Origin: Candidatus Omnitrophota bacterium
GTDB lineage: Bacteria > Omnitrophota > Omnitrophia > JAHJGZ01
Assembly (NCBI GenBank): GCA_018823795.1
Contig: JAHJGZ010000125.1
Location: 1 to 63,549, forward strand
Reading direction: 5' to 3'
DNA: 63,549 nucleotides
Shown: positions 50,925 through 59,959 of the stretch, piece after piece
How positions within the stretch are numbered: the first letter of the stretch is position 1
Layout: the number at the start of each line of letters is the position of its first letter
Position numbers and translations under genes: made by a program
Notes under the pieces: model-generated
Databases searched by the model: none
Told to the model about the DNA's origin: nothing
What the model saw: only the letters and a program-made list of their open reading frames with translations

Positions 50925-52649
50925 TTATGTATATTGTTGTGTTTCACGCACCACTTCTTCAATCGTTGTTATACCATCTAATACTTTAATAAGTCCATCC
51001 TCTCGCAACGTTCTCATGCCAAATTCTTGGGCCCGCTGTCGAAGAACAACGGTGGGCGCCTTCTCGATAACGAGTTCTTTTAACACATCGTTCAGAATTA
51101 AAAACTCAAATATAGCGGTTCTTCCTTTGTAGCCGGTTTGATTACACACAGAACAACCACGTCCAACATGAAAATTTCTATCTCCAACATCACTGCGCGT
51201 AAGACCAACTTCTTGAAGTAATATATCGGACGGTTTATAGGCCTCCTTACATTTCTTACAAATAGTTCTTATAAGACGTTGAGCAATAACCGCCTCTAAT
51301 GATGAGGTAATTAAAAAGGGTTCAATGCCCATATCAATAAGCCGTGTCACCGCACCGGGTGCATCATTGGTATGAAGCGTTGAAAAAACAAGGTGGCCGG
51401 TGAGGGAGGCTTGAATGGCTATCTCTGCTGTTTCTTCATCTCGAATTTCACCAACCATAATAATATCTGGGTCTTGACGAAGGATTGCACGTAAGCATCG
51501 GGCAAAATTTAAATTAATTTTTGGAATAATCGGCACTTGTACAATTCCTTCGATATCATACTCTACAGGATCTTCGGTCGTAATAATTTTATATTCTATC
51601 TTATTAATTTCCCGTAATGCCGAATACAGCGTTGTCGTTTTTCCCGAACCGGTCGGACCAGTAACTAAAATAATACCATTTGGTTTACGAATAAGACGCC
51701 GAAACTCTTTGAGCATAGCATCACACATTCCGACTTGTTCCAGGGAAAGTGAAACAACCGATTTATCTAAAACCCTCATGACGACACTTTCACCGAACAC
51801 GGTGGGCAATGTTGAAACTCTCAGATCAACCTGATGATTGCCAATATCCATTAAGATACGGCCGTCTTGTGGCAAACGCCGTTCTGCAATATCCAAATTT
51901 GCCATAACTTTTACCCGCGAGGTTAACGCTAACGCTAATGACTGAGGAGGAGCGTTCATTTCATATAAAGCACCATCAACACGATAACGAATTTTAAAAT
52001 CATCTTCAAATGGCTCTAAATGAATATCAGAAGCTTTGTCTTTAATTGCTTGTGTAAGTATGAGGTTTAATAACTTAATAACCGGTGTTTGGCTTGCTAA
52101 TTCTTTAAGAGAGATTTCGTCGAGATCTTTTTCAGATACACCTTTTTTTAACGCCAAAGCCTGTTTTGCTTCCTCTGTAATTTCTCCGATAATATCATTT
52201 AATCCGCTCCCTTTATCGCCATAGTACTTCTGAATGGCTTGTTCTATGTCTGCTTCTGGTGCTAAAACACCTTTGACCGTAACTCCCAACCGAAAATGTA
52301 AATCATCTAACACTTGTACATTACAGGGGTCTGCCATTGCAATAGTCAACGTATCCTTTGAAAAGTCGATCGGTATAATTTTATATAACTGGACAATCGA
52401 TGGCGGCACTTTTTCAATGACAGAATGAGAAATATTTTTTGAGGCTAAATTTTTTTCGATTGACTCTATTTTCTTGCCAAACAACGTTAAAAGATCTTTT
52501 TCTTTAATATACCCAAGTTCGATCAAAACCTGCCCGAGCGGCTTATTGCTTTTCTGTTGAGCATCGAGTGCATTCAAAAGCTGTTTTTCGCTAATAAGCC
52601 CCTGATCGATCAATCGTTTGCCAATAAACTTTGTCTGTTCGCCATTCAT
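50925..52649 (-). CDS. gspE: Assembly ATPase GspE/PilB, copy 1
   Basis: 574 residues from the ATG at 52649; an ATG at 52664 overlaps the pilT stop and lacks spacing. N-terminal MshEN/GspE-N domain (IGKRLIDQGLISEKQLLNAL), Walker [20 protein letters not shown] near 325, Walker B VGEIRDEETAEIAIQASL, and a zinc-type Cys cluster (CKKCKEAY, GRGCSVCNQTGYKG). It powers pseudopilus extension. It lies downstream of pilT and upstream of gspF. Confidence 0.93.
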   Translation of the reverse strand: MNGEQTKFIGKRLIDQGLISEKQLLNALDAQQKSNKPLGQVLIELGYIKEKDLLTLFGKKIESIEKNLASKNISHSVIEKVPPSIVQLYKIIPIDFSKDTLTIAMADPCNVQVLDDLHFRLGVTVKGVLAPEADIEQAIQKYYGDKGSGLNDIIGEITEEAKQALALKKGVSEKDLDEISLKELASQTPVIKLLNLILTQAIKDKASDIHLEPFEDDFKIRYRVDGALYEMNAPPQSLALALTSRVKVMANLDIAERRLPQDGRILMDIGNHQVDLRVSTLPTVFGESVVMRVLDKSVVSLSLEQVGMCDAMLKEFRRLIRKPNGIILVTGPTGSGKTTTLYSALREINKIEYKIITTEDPVEYDIEGIVQVPIIPKINLNFARCLRAILRQDPDIIMVGEIRDEETAEIAIQASLTGHLVFSTLHTNDAPGAVTRLIDMGIEPFLITSSLEAVIAQRLIRTICKKCKEAYKPSDILLQEVGLTRSDVGDRNFHVGRGCSVCNQTGYKGRTAIFEFLILNDVLKELVIEKAPTVVLRQRAQEFGMRTLREDGLIKVLDGITTIEEVVRETQQYT

Positions 52650-52654
52650 AATTA

Positions 52655-53779
52655 CTATACCCATCCCCGCTTTTTATCTTTCCCGTCTTTACCCGTTGCA
52701 AAAAACGCTTTTTTGTCAGTCTTAATTTGTGCTGCCTGAATTGCAATCTGATCAGGATCATATGATTTTGCAATCATCTCTTCATACGATATTAACCCAA
52801 GAGAATAAAGTTCCATGAGAAATGAATCCAACGTTTTCATGCCATATTTCGCACCCGTTTGGATGTCTGAAGTAATACGATATGTTTTATTTTCACGTAT
52901 TAAATTACTGATCGCCGGCGTTGTAATCATAATTTCAAACGCAGCCACACGTCCTTGACCATCCACCCGAGGAATTAACAACTGAGAAATTACCGCTACA
53001 ATAGATGAAGAGAGCTGTGTTCTAATCTGCTCTTGCTGATGCGATGGAAATGCGTCAATAATGCGATCCACGGTCCGTGCAGCACCCGTTGTATGCAACG
53101 TAGAAAAGACCAAATGCCCTGTTTCAGCCGCAGTAATCGCTGCTTCCATTGTTGCCAGATCTCTCATTTCTCCCACTAAAAGAACGTCTGGATCTTGACG
53201 CAACGATCGTATCAGCGCTTCATGAAAGGAGGGCACATCAACGCCAACTTCACGCTGTGTAATCAGAGAACGTTTATGCTCATGATAATACTCGATCGGA
53301 TCTTCTACGGTAATAATATGGCACGAACGGTTCTCATTAATATAATTAATCATTGTTGCAAGCGTTGTAGACTTACCTGAACCGGTTGGCCCCGTAACAA
53401 GAACAAGTCCCCTCGGTTTATACAGAAGTTCGGTGATACGCGGAGAGAGGCCTATTTCTTCAAATGTTTTCAACTTATTCGGAATAAGGCGCAAGACAAC
53501 GCCGTATACTCCTTTTTGACGAAAAGCAGACACACGGAAGCGAGCACTTGTTCCATAGGCAAAACCAAAATCTACACTTCCGACAGTTTCAACTTTTTGC
53601 CGGTGAAAATCAGAGGTGATCGATTTCATAAGTATTTCAGTGCCTTCAGGATTCAATACGTCATCGTTTATCGATACCAATTCACCATGAACCCTTAACG
53701 TCACCGGTCGTCCGACTGCAATATGAATATCAGAAGCATCTCTTTCAATACAATCCTTTAAAATTTCACTCATTTCCAT
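52655..53779 (-). CDS. pilT: Retraction ATPase PilT
   Basis: 374 residues without an N-terminal MshEN domain. [20 protein letters not shown] near 15-34, Walker [19 protein letters not shown] near 127-144, [20 protein letters not shown], and the PilT C-terminal AIRNLIRE equivalent reading [10 protein letters not shown] hexameric retraction motor is expected for type IV pili, not for a pure T2SS. AAGGAG lies 8 bases before the ATG, and structured repeat copy 3 abuts it upstream. Confidence 0.95.
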   Translation of the reverse strand: MEMSEILKDCIERDASDIHIAVGRPVTLRVHGELVSINDDVLNPEGTEILMKSITSDFHRQKVETVGSVDFGFAYGTSARFRVSAFRQKGVYGVVLRLIPNKLKTFEEIGLSPRITELLYKPRGLVLVTGPTGSGKSTTLATMINYINENRSCHIITVEDPIEYYHEHKRSLITQREVGVDVPSFHEALIRSLRQDPDVLLVGEMRDLATMEAAITAAETGHLVFSTLHTTGAARTVDRIIDAFPSHQQEQIRTQLSSSIVAVISQLLIPRVDGQGRVAAFEIMITTPAISNLIRENKTYRITSDIQTGAKYGMKTLDSFLMELYSLGLISYEEMIAKSYDPDQIAIQAAQIKTDKKAFFATGKDGKDKKRGWV

Positions 53780-53796
53780 TATTGCATCTCCTTATG

Positions 53797-53905
53797 TTAA
53801 TGAGCACGTGACTTATGGAGCACCTCTGCCGGCGCAGGCTAGGCGCAGTACAACATAAGTTACTGTGCGAATTAATCCCGCAAAATGCAACGCATTTTAT
53901 CGGGG
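53797..53905 (-). repeat. Start-proximal structured element, copy 3 (upstream of pilT)
   Basis: Read in the pilT sense: a hairpin at 53905-53877 (CCCG.TAAAATGC / GCATTTTGCGGG), TTAATTCGC (53875-53867), a stem CTTATG (53859-53854) / CATAAG (53817-53812), and CTCATTAA (53804-53797) next to the pilT ribosome site. The outer GCAC/GTGC pairing is perfect. A GC-rich inner hairpin (CTGCC/GGCAG type) lies in the loop. Confidence 0.7.
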
Positions 53906-53930
53906 TCATATAATTAGTAAATTTTAGTAT

Positions 53931-55643
53931 CTAATCAATATCGCTTTGTGTTACGCGGATAACCTCAACCACGGTTGTCAATCCTTGAAAAACTTTTGCA
54001 ACCGCATCTTCCCGCAACGTTCGCATACCACATTGTCGTGCTCGTTCTCGAATAATATTACTCGACACTTTCTTATAAATAAGTTCACAAATTTCGTCAT
54101 TAAGAACCAATAATTCAAAAATTGCGATGCGTCCTAAATATCCTGTCTGCGAACACTCTTTACAGCCGCGACCTTGATAAAACGTAGCGTGCTTTGCTTT
54201 TTCTGCAGAAATACCGAGGAGCTCAAGCAGATCGCTTTTTGGCTTCACCGGTTCTTTACAATATGAACAAATCTTTTTAACCAATCGCTGCGCTAAAATA
54301 GCTTGCACAGCCGAAGCAACTAAATATGCTTTTACTCCCATATCAATTAACCGGGTTATTGTGCTCGCCGCATCATTGGTATGAAGTGTTGAAAAGACAA
54401 GATGGCCAGTCAATGAAGCCTCAATCGCAATATTGGCTGTTTCCAAATCACGTATTTCTCCGATCATAATGACGTTTGGCGCTTGCCTCAGAATCGAACG
54501 AAGACCTGAAGAAAACGTCAATCCTATTGCCGGTTTAACATGTACCTGGTTGATACCACTTAATTGATACTCAACAGGGTCTTCAACCGTAATAATTTTA
54601 CGATTCGGTTTATTGATAGCATGCAATGATGCATACAGCGTTGTTGTTTTTCCCGAACCGGTCGGGCCAGTGACTAAAATAATACCGTTTGGAACATTAA
54701 TTAAATTAGTAAATGTTTTTTCATCATCTTCAGAAAACCCTATTGCTTCCATGGTAAGCAGTAATTGTTCACGGTCTAAAAGACGCAAGACAATGCTTTC
54801 CCCATAAAGGGCAGGCAATGTTGAAACACGTACATCAACATCACGATTTTGTATCTGTAATTTAATGCGCCCATCCTGCGGAAGACGCTTTTCAGCAATA
54901 TCAAGTTTTGCCATAATTTTCAACCGAGAGATAACAGAGCCTTGCAATGCTTTTGACGGTCCCGGCGCTTCACGAAGAACTCCGTCTATCCGGTACCGAA
55001 TACGGACCTCATCCTTCATAGGCTCAACATGAATATCGCTCGCTCTTCTTTTAAATGCTTCTACAATAATACGACTGACCAGTTGTATAACGGGCGCTTC
55101 TTCATCCCCTACTTCCTCCCCTTCTGCCTTTAAAGCATTGATCACATCGACATTACTCTCAAGCTGAATATCTGTTTTCTTCCCTAGATACGGTTGTGCA
55201 CTTTTTTCCGCCTGGCTGTAATATTTTTTAATTGCCGCTTGAATATCTCCTTCCTCCGCAATGACCCCCTGAATCTCTTTTTCTAAGCATACACGTAAAT
55301 CATCTAAAGCGATTAAATTGAGTGGATCAGCAATCGCAATTTTTAGAACATCATTCTCCATTTCTATGGGGATAAGGGCATATTTTTTGCATAAATCATA
55401 AGTAACTAATTTGATTACTTTTGGAGAAATGGACATATCGGACAGCTTAACAAATTCAAACCCTTGCTGATGAGCTAACGCGTATGCCAATTGTTCAGGT
55501 GTTACATAGCCAAGATTAAGCAAAATACGCCCTATTTTTTCCCTTGTCTTTTCTTGAAGGCGCAAGGCTTCATTCAACTGGTCACGGCTCAGAATATCTA
55601 CCGCAATGAGCGCTTCGCCTAATGTTAATTTTTTTTTATTCAT
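53931..55643 (-). CDS. gspE: Assembly ATPase GspE/PilB, copy 2
   Basis: 570 residues from the ATG at 55643 (a GTG two codons earlier is possible; no clear Shine-Dalgarno for either). N-terminal MshEN domain (LTLGEALIAVDILSRDQLNE), Walker A GPTGSGKTTTLYASLHAIN, Walker B IGEIRDLETANIAIEASL, Cys cluster CSYCKEPV / GRGCKECSQTGYLG. It differs from copy 1 along its length, so it is an old paralogue. Its MshEN domain is closest to the repeats in the gene just upstream. Confidence 0.92.
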   Translation of the reverse strand: MNKKKLTLGEALIAVDILSRDQLNEALRLQEKTREKIGRILLNLGYVTPEQLAYALAHQQGFEFVKLSDMSISPKVIKLVTYDLCKKYALIPIEMENDVLKIAIADPLNLIALDDLRVCLEKEIQGVIAEEGDIQAAIKKYYSQAEKSAQPYLGKKTDIQLESNVDVINALKAEGEEVGDEEAPVIQLVSRIIVEAFKRRASDIHVEPMKDEVRIRYRIDGVLREAPGPSKALQGSVISRLKIMAKLDIAEKRLPQDGRIKLQIQNRDVDVRVSTLPALYGESIVLRLLDREQLLLTMEAIGFSEDDEKTFTNLINVPNGIILVTGPTGSGKTTTLYASLHAINKPNRKIITVEDPVEYQLSGINQVHVKPAIGLTFSSGLRSILRQAPNVIMIGEIRDLETANIAIEASLTGHLVFSTLHTNDAASTITRLIDMGVKAYLVASAVQAILAQRLVKKICSYCKEPVKPKSDLLELLGISAEKAKHATFYQGRGCKECSQTGYLGRIAIFELLVLNDEICELIYKKVSSNIIRERARQCGMRTLREDAVAKVFQGLTTVVEVIRVTQSDID

Positions 55644-55672
55644 AAACACGTTCGCCGTTGTTAATGAGTTTG

Positions 55673-56752
55673 CTAATCTTTAGCTTTTGCGTCTTTTTCT
55701 TGTGTTTTGTAATATTTTTTAATCGCTCTTTTGATATCATTTTCTTCAGCAATAACCCCTTCTACATCCATCTTTAATGTTACATTGAGATCGCCAAGCA
55801 CAATAAGGTTTATAGGATCAGAAAGAGCCACCCGTAAGATATTATTTTCTATGCCAATAGGAATAAACGTATTTTTTTTACACATTTCATAAGAAATTAA
55901 TTCAAGCACCTCAGGAAGTATGGTTATCGTTGAAAGCTCGACAAATTCAAACCCTTGTTGGTATGCAACCGCATACGCTAATTTTTCAGCCGAAATGTGG
56001 CCGCGATTGAGCAATATTTGTCCAATCGATTCTGGTGTTTCTTTTTGAATACGCAATGCTTCTTCAAACTGTTCCTGTGTAATAAGCGTTAATGAAACTA
56101 AAAGTTCTCCGAGTTTTAAATTTGCCCGCGGCCGAACCCCATAATACTTTTCAATTGCTTTTTGGATGTCCTGTTCCTCTGCAATGACCCCCTCGATATC
56201 TTTATCTATCACAATACGCGGATCATTAAGAACAAGAAGACTTACCGGATCAGAAACAGCGACTTTGAATACATCGTTTTCCACCCCGATAGGAATCAGT
56301 GTGTACTTTTTGCAAATGTCATACGGAATTATTTTAACTGCTTCTCGATCGATATGCACATTTGATAATTGTACAAATTCAAACCCCTGTTGATAGGCCA
56401 ATGCATACGCAAGCTTTTCAGAGGTAACGTAACCGAGATCGAACAAAACTTCCCCGATTTTTTTACCTGTTTTTTTCTGGATACGCAATGCTTCTTCAAA
56501 TTGCTCTTGTGTGCTTAAGGTTAACGATACCAAAATTTCCCCTAATTTTAGATTCTTTTTCCTTCGTGTTTTTACACCATAATATTTATCAATCGCTTGA
56601 TGGATATCGTCTTCCTCAGCAATAACCCCCTCTACTTTTTTGTCAATAAACACCCGTGGGTCCTCAAGCGCAATAAGATGCACCGGATCAGAAAGGGCAA
56701 CTTTGAAAACGTTGTTTTCAACACCCAGAGGGATCAGCGTATTTTTTTGCAT
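55673..56752 (-). CDS. MshEN (GspE N-terminal) repeat protein, main part
   Basis: 359 residues in this frame: the second half of one GspE-N/MshEN unit and two complete units (about 70-215 and 216-350). Each unit has two LG..L...-type 24-residue motifs (KLGEILVSLTLSTQEQFEEA; IGEVLFDLGYVTSEKLAYAL), then a FEFVQLSNV and VFKVAVSDP-type second part. There is no ATPase domain. MshEN domains of this kind bind cyclic di-GMP in some ATPases. The frame is continued from 56734-57003 across a one-base shift; the two frames were probably one gene. The start ATG shown is not a real start if so. Confidence 0.72.
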   Translation of the reverse strand: MQKNTLIPLGVENNVFKVALSDPVHLIALEDPRVFIDKKVEGVIAEEDDIHQAIDKYYGVKTRRKKNLKLGEILVSLTLSTQEQFEEALRIQKKTGKKIGEVLFDLGYVTSEKLAYALAYQQGFEFVQLSNVHIDREAVKIIPYDICKKYTLIPIGVENDVFKVAVSDPVSLLVLNDPRIVIDKDIEGVIAEEQDIQKAIEKYYGVRPRANLKLGELLVSLTLITQEQFEEALRIQKETPESIGQILLNRGHISAEKLAYAVAYQQGFEFVELSTITILPEVLELISYEMCKKNTFIPIGIENNILRVALSDPINLIVLGDLNVTLKMDVEGVIAEENDIKRAIKKYYKTQEKDAKAKD

Positions 56753-57003
56753 ATATCATAAGGAACTAATTTAATAGCTTCTCGATCAATCTGAACATTA
56801 GATAATCGCACAAACTCAAATCCCTGTTGATAAGCAATCGCGTAGGTTAATCTTTCAGAGGTAAGGTAACCAAGTCTGAGCAATATTTTACCAACTGTTT
56901 CACCAGATTCTTTTTGCACACACAACGCTTCATCAAGCTGTTCTTGAGTAAGGAGCGTTAGTGATACTAATAGTTCACCAATTTTTATATTTTGACTTTT
57001 CAT
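56734..57003 (-). CDS. MshEN repeat protein, N-terminal part (frameshifted)
   Basis: 89 residues: the first half of a MshEN unit (IKIGELLVSLTLLTQEQLDE; YLTSERLTYAIAYQQGFEFV) ending in YDICKKIR-stop. A seven-A run (56742-56748 on the plus strand as T) follows the Cys codon. One extra A would read CKKNTLIP and join the 55673-56752 frame. The paralogous position inside the main part has eight A at the same codons. So this is a broken or slip-corrected gene. Confidence 0.7.
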   Translation of the reverse strand: MKSQNIKIGELLVSLTLLTQEQLDEALCVQKESGETVGKILLRLGYLTSERLTYAIAYQQGFEFVRLSNVQIDREAIKLVPYDICKKIR

Positions 57004-57038
57004 ATAGAGAAGATATAGATAAACTCTTTTTTTACATA

Positions 57039-57044
57039 ATTATA
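57039..57044 (-). promoter_or_regulatory. Possible -10 box (TATAAT) upstream of MshEN repeat gene
   Basis: TATAAT on the minus strand, about 37 bases before the ATG at 57003. No good -35 is seen at standard spacing. The rest of the 57004-57334 gap is AT-rich, with only a 5-bp hairpin (AGAAG/CTTCT near 57280) and no open frame of note. Confidence 0.25.
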
Positions 57045-57334
57045 CACGAATAGCCTATTGTATTAATATCGGTCAAAATGAGCAAAAAGTTAAGCATCCT
57101 TTTGCAAAATTTGTATTATATGCAATTAAAATAACTTATGTAATTACAACAAGTTACAATGAGGAGATTATATTATAGCATCTCTCTTGTCCCCGGTCAA
57201 GGAAGGGGTAGCTGAAATGGAATATGGCGTGAAATATTTTTGTATCAGTCTATTCTACAAATACTTATAAAAAACACAGAAGGTACTTCTCTATGTAATA
57301 GTAGCTGTATAGAAAAATTATTTTAAAAAGTAAA

Positions 57335-57841
57335 TCAGCCACCAACAGGAGTTACAACGGCAGTAAGGCTCACTTGTCCATCACCATCACCAATATCTGC
57401 GGTCTTAACAAAGCGAACACTTCCCGTTACAAAACAAACGCCACGCCCATCGCTGTGATTTCCATCAGCATCTGCAACAACAGCAATCCCTGAACTATCT
57501 TCATCGGTAAGCCCGGCTTGGTAGACATAATCGGCTGAAGTTACAGCACCGCTCGCTACGGCTGGTTCTGCCTGTGTACTTGGGCAATCAAATACTTGAT
57601 GGTCTCCAATCTGGTCAGGATAGAGATCTGCTAAATCGGCAGGAAATTGTCCACCATTATCATCAGCATACATTAATAGCGCAGACCCCATGACACGAAG
57701 GTTATTAAGGCACTTTACTTGTCGTGCTTTTGCGCGCGCACCACCTATTTGCGGTACAACAAATGAAACTAAAATTAAAATAATCGAAATTACTACTAAG
57801 AGTTCAATAAGCGTAAAACCTTTTCTTTTTCTTATTTTCAT
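57335..57841 (-). CDS. Pseudopilin-type protein with ordinary leader
   Basis: 168 residues from the ATG at 57841, preferred because GGAGGGAG lies upstream; a GTG three codons earlier sits in the spacer. Leader [20 protein letters not shown], helix, then [20 protein letters not shown] and a short beta domain ([16 protein letters not shown]). This resembles the pseudopilins with a leading helix and small C-terminal domain common in PVC-type genomes. It lacks the leader-encoding repeat, which makes it a useful contrast to gspG-J. Confidence 0.82.
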   Translation of the reverse strand: MKIRKRKGFTLIELLVVISIILILVSFVVPQIGGARAKARQVKCLNNLRVMGSALLMYADDNGGQFPADLADLYPDQIGDHQVFDCPSTQAEPAVASGAVTSADYVYQAGLTDEDSSGIAVVADADGNHSDGRGVCFVTGSVRFVKTADIGDGDGQVSLTAVVTPVGG

Positions 57842-57948
57842 AATAATCACTCCCTCCAGTTATAAACTCTTTTAGTTAATATACCACAAAAACCTCATTA
57901 CAACAATATCTTACAAAAAGCAAAACCAGCATTTTCTCAAATTCTGAT

Positions 57949-58275
57949 TTAATGAAAAAGTGTCTTAATTTTCTTTACCAAAGAATCTTTTCCCGCTGCG
58001 CCGACCATTCTGTCAACTTCTTGGCCATTCTTAAGGAAAATAAGTGTCGGGATAGACATCACTTGGTATTGAGATGCTATCTCTTGATTATTATCGACAT
58101 TTATTTTAATAAACTTTACCTGCCCGTCCATTTCAGCTGCCAATTCTTCAATAACTGGAGTCAGCCGCTTACATGGGCTACACCATTCCGCCCAAAAGTC
58201 TATTACGATAGGTAAAGTAGTATCAACGAGTTGTGTAAAATCTTTCTCAGTTGCTTCAATAATGTTTCCGGACAT
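57949..58275 (-). CDS. trxA: Thioredoxin
   Basis: 108 residues. The active site reads WAEWCSPCKRL (Cys32-Ser-Pro-Cys35), with Ser replacing the usual Gly; cis-Pro is in MSIPTLIFLKNG near 74-85. Small disulfide reductase of the cytosol. Ser at this position should alter redox potential somewhat. AAAGGAGG precedes the ATG. It stands alone between the pseudopilin and rnfB. Confidence 0.94.
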   Translation of the reverse strand: MSGNIIEATEKDFTQLVDTTLPIVIDFWAEWCSPCKRLTPVIEELAAEMDGQVKFIKINVDNNQEIASQYQVMSIPTLIFLKNGQEVDRMVGAAGKDSLVKKIKTLFH

Positions 58276-58361
58276 TAACGAACCTCCTTTTGTTAGTTAA
58301 TTATTTAAAAAATACCATATAAAAAGTGTTTTGTCAAGTCACAACTTATTATTTTATAACA

Positions 58362-58419
58362 ACTTACGACTTATCCTTTAAAAAGTCTCTTTATAAAGTA
58401 AACAAAACAAGTCGTAAGT
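58362..58419. repeat. Inverted repeat between rnfB and trxA
   Basis: Perfect 11-bp arms ACTTACGACTT (58362-58372) and AAGTCGTAAGT (58409-58419) with a 36-base spacer. A related AAGTTGTGACTT palindrome lies at 58334-58345. It follows rnfB and could be a transcript-end hairpin, but there is no T-run. Confidence 0.55.
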
Positions 58420-58459
58420 CCCAGCATTTTCAACTTCCTAGGCACATATTGACAGACAA

Positions 58460-59305
58460 CTACTTCTCTTGTTTCTTTATCAGTTGCGGTAATTGTAAGA
58501 TAATATTACGCGGACAGACACTAACACATTTGCCACAATTCGTACATTTCTTATGATCAATGATCGCAACATTATTAATAACATGAATAGCATCAAAGGG
58601 GCATTCCTTCTCACATAAACGACACCCAATACAGCCCACCTCACAGATTTTCGTCGTTACCGCACCTTTATCAGTATTCATACATTCAACAAAAATACGT
58701 GACTTTTCTGGAAGCAGTTTAATTAATCCTCGAGGGCATGCTTTAACACATGCGCCACAGGCAATACAGTTACTTCTATCAATAATCGGAAGTCCGCTTT
58801 CTCCCATCTCAATAGAATTAAACCGACACGCGCTAAAACAATCACCAAATTCTAAGCATCCTTGTTTACATGCCTTTGGTCCTCCTTTAACAAGATGCGC
58901 AGCACGACATAATTGCATGCCGCTATAAGTAAATTCATTGACGGCACGCATATTCCCGCCCCTGCACAAAACTTTTGCAACGATCTTTTCTTCCTTCTCA
59001 GCTTTCCGACCTAATAGGTGCGCTAGTTCATGAGCCGCCGCATCACCTCCCGGCTTGCAAGACGTAAGAGAAATATTCGAATGTTTGTAAACATTTTCTG
59101 CATACATTAAACAATTCGGAAAACTACAGCCACCACAGTTAAGGCCAGGTAACACATCAGCTATTTCATCAATTTTTTCATTATGAGGCACCGCAAACTG
59201 CCTTGCAACAAGTGCAAGCACCAATGCAAAAAAAGATCCGAGTATGCCAATAACAGCACCGGGAAGCAATATCTCTTTCCAGTTAATAGTACTCAGTAAA
59301 TTCAT
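58460..59305 (-). CDS. rnfB: Rnf complex subunit B (iron-sulfur)
   Basis: 281 residues. N-terminal membrane helix (AVIGILGSFFALVLALVA), then the CGGCSFPNC cluster near 57-65, a central CKQGCLEFGDCFSAC block, and three ferredoxin-type sets (CIACGACVKACP; CIGCRLCEKECP; CTNCGKCVSVCP). It is the electron-entry subunit from ferredoxin. The long multi-cluster form matches Rnf of anaerobes. It is last in the operon. Confidence 0.95.
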   Translation of the reverse strand: MNLLSTINWKEILLPGAVIGILGSFFALVLALVARQFAVPHNEKIDEIADVLPGLNCGGCSFPNCLMYAENVYKHSNISLTSCKPGGDAAAHELAHLLGRKAEKEEKIVAKVLCRGGNMRAVNEFTYSGMQLCRAAHLVKGGPKACKQGCLEFGDCFSACRFNSIEMGESGLPIIDRSNCIACGACVKACPRGLIKLLPEKSRIFVECMNTDKGAVTTKICEVGCIGCRLCEKECPFDAIHVINNVAIIDHKKCTNCGKCVSVCPRNIILQLPQLIKKQEK

Positions 59306-59366
59306 GCTATTCCTTTTATAAAAGTTATCCGGTAGAACACATCAGTAAAGTCGTGATTTTACCGAA

Positions 59367-59951
59367 TCAAAATTTAACTAGCCCTGAAAAACCTAAGAAT
59401 GCAATTGATAAAAGTCCTGCCACAATTAAGGCAATGGGTATTCCGCGTAATGCTGCAGGAATATCAGAGGACAGGAGTCTTTCTCGAATTCCCGCCATAA
59501 TAACTAATGCCAACGCAAACCCCATCGCAGCCCCCATTGAAAAAACAATACTGGTAAAAAAATTGTACTTATTATCTATGGTTAAAATAGTAAGCCCCAA
59601 TATAGCGCAGTTAGTAGTAATGAGCGGCAAGAAAATCCCCAATGCTTGATACAGTTTCGCACTTATTTTTTGTAATACAATCTCAACAACCTGCACTAAC
59701 GAAGCAATTACAAGAATGAATGAAATGGTCCGTAAGTAAACAATATCAAAAGGAACAAGCACATAATGATACAAACAATACGTCACTGCTGATGCTATTA
59801 CCATAACAAAGAGCACCGCCATTCCCATGCCGACGGCAGTCCTTATTTTTCCAGAAACACCAAGGAAGGGGCAAATGCCAAGAAACCGCGCAAGGACAAA
59901 ATTGTTCACTAAAACAGCGGCAATAAAAATTAAAAAGAGTTCTTTTACCAT
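59367..59951 (-). CDS. rnfA: Rnf complex subunit A
   Basis: 194 residues, six membrane helices. FVLARFLGICPFLGVSGKI near 19-37 holds the conserved Cys-containing half-helix, mirrored in the related RnfE. Together RnfA and RnfE hold the central iron-sulfur cluster of the ion pump. It follows rnfE by 8 bases. Confidence 0.95.
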   Translation of the reverse strand: MVKELFLIFIAAVLVNNFVLARFLGICPFLGVSGKIRTAVGMGMAVLFVMVIASAVTYCLYHYVLVPFDIVYLRTISFILVIASLVQVVEIVLQKISAKLYQALGIFLPLITTNCAILGLTILTIDNKYNFFTSIVFSMGAAMGFALALVIMAGIRERLLSSDIPAALRGIPIALIVAGLLSIAFLGFSGLVKF

Positions 59952-59959
59952 AAATGTTT

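Noticed and set aside
50925-55649. Assembly duplication of gspE
   Set aside because: The two ATPase genes differ over their whole length and have pilT between them; they are old paralogues.
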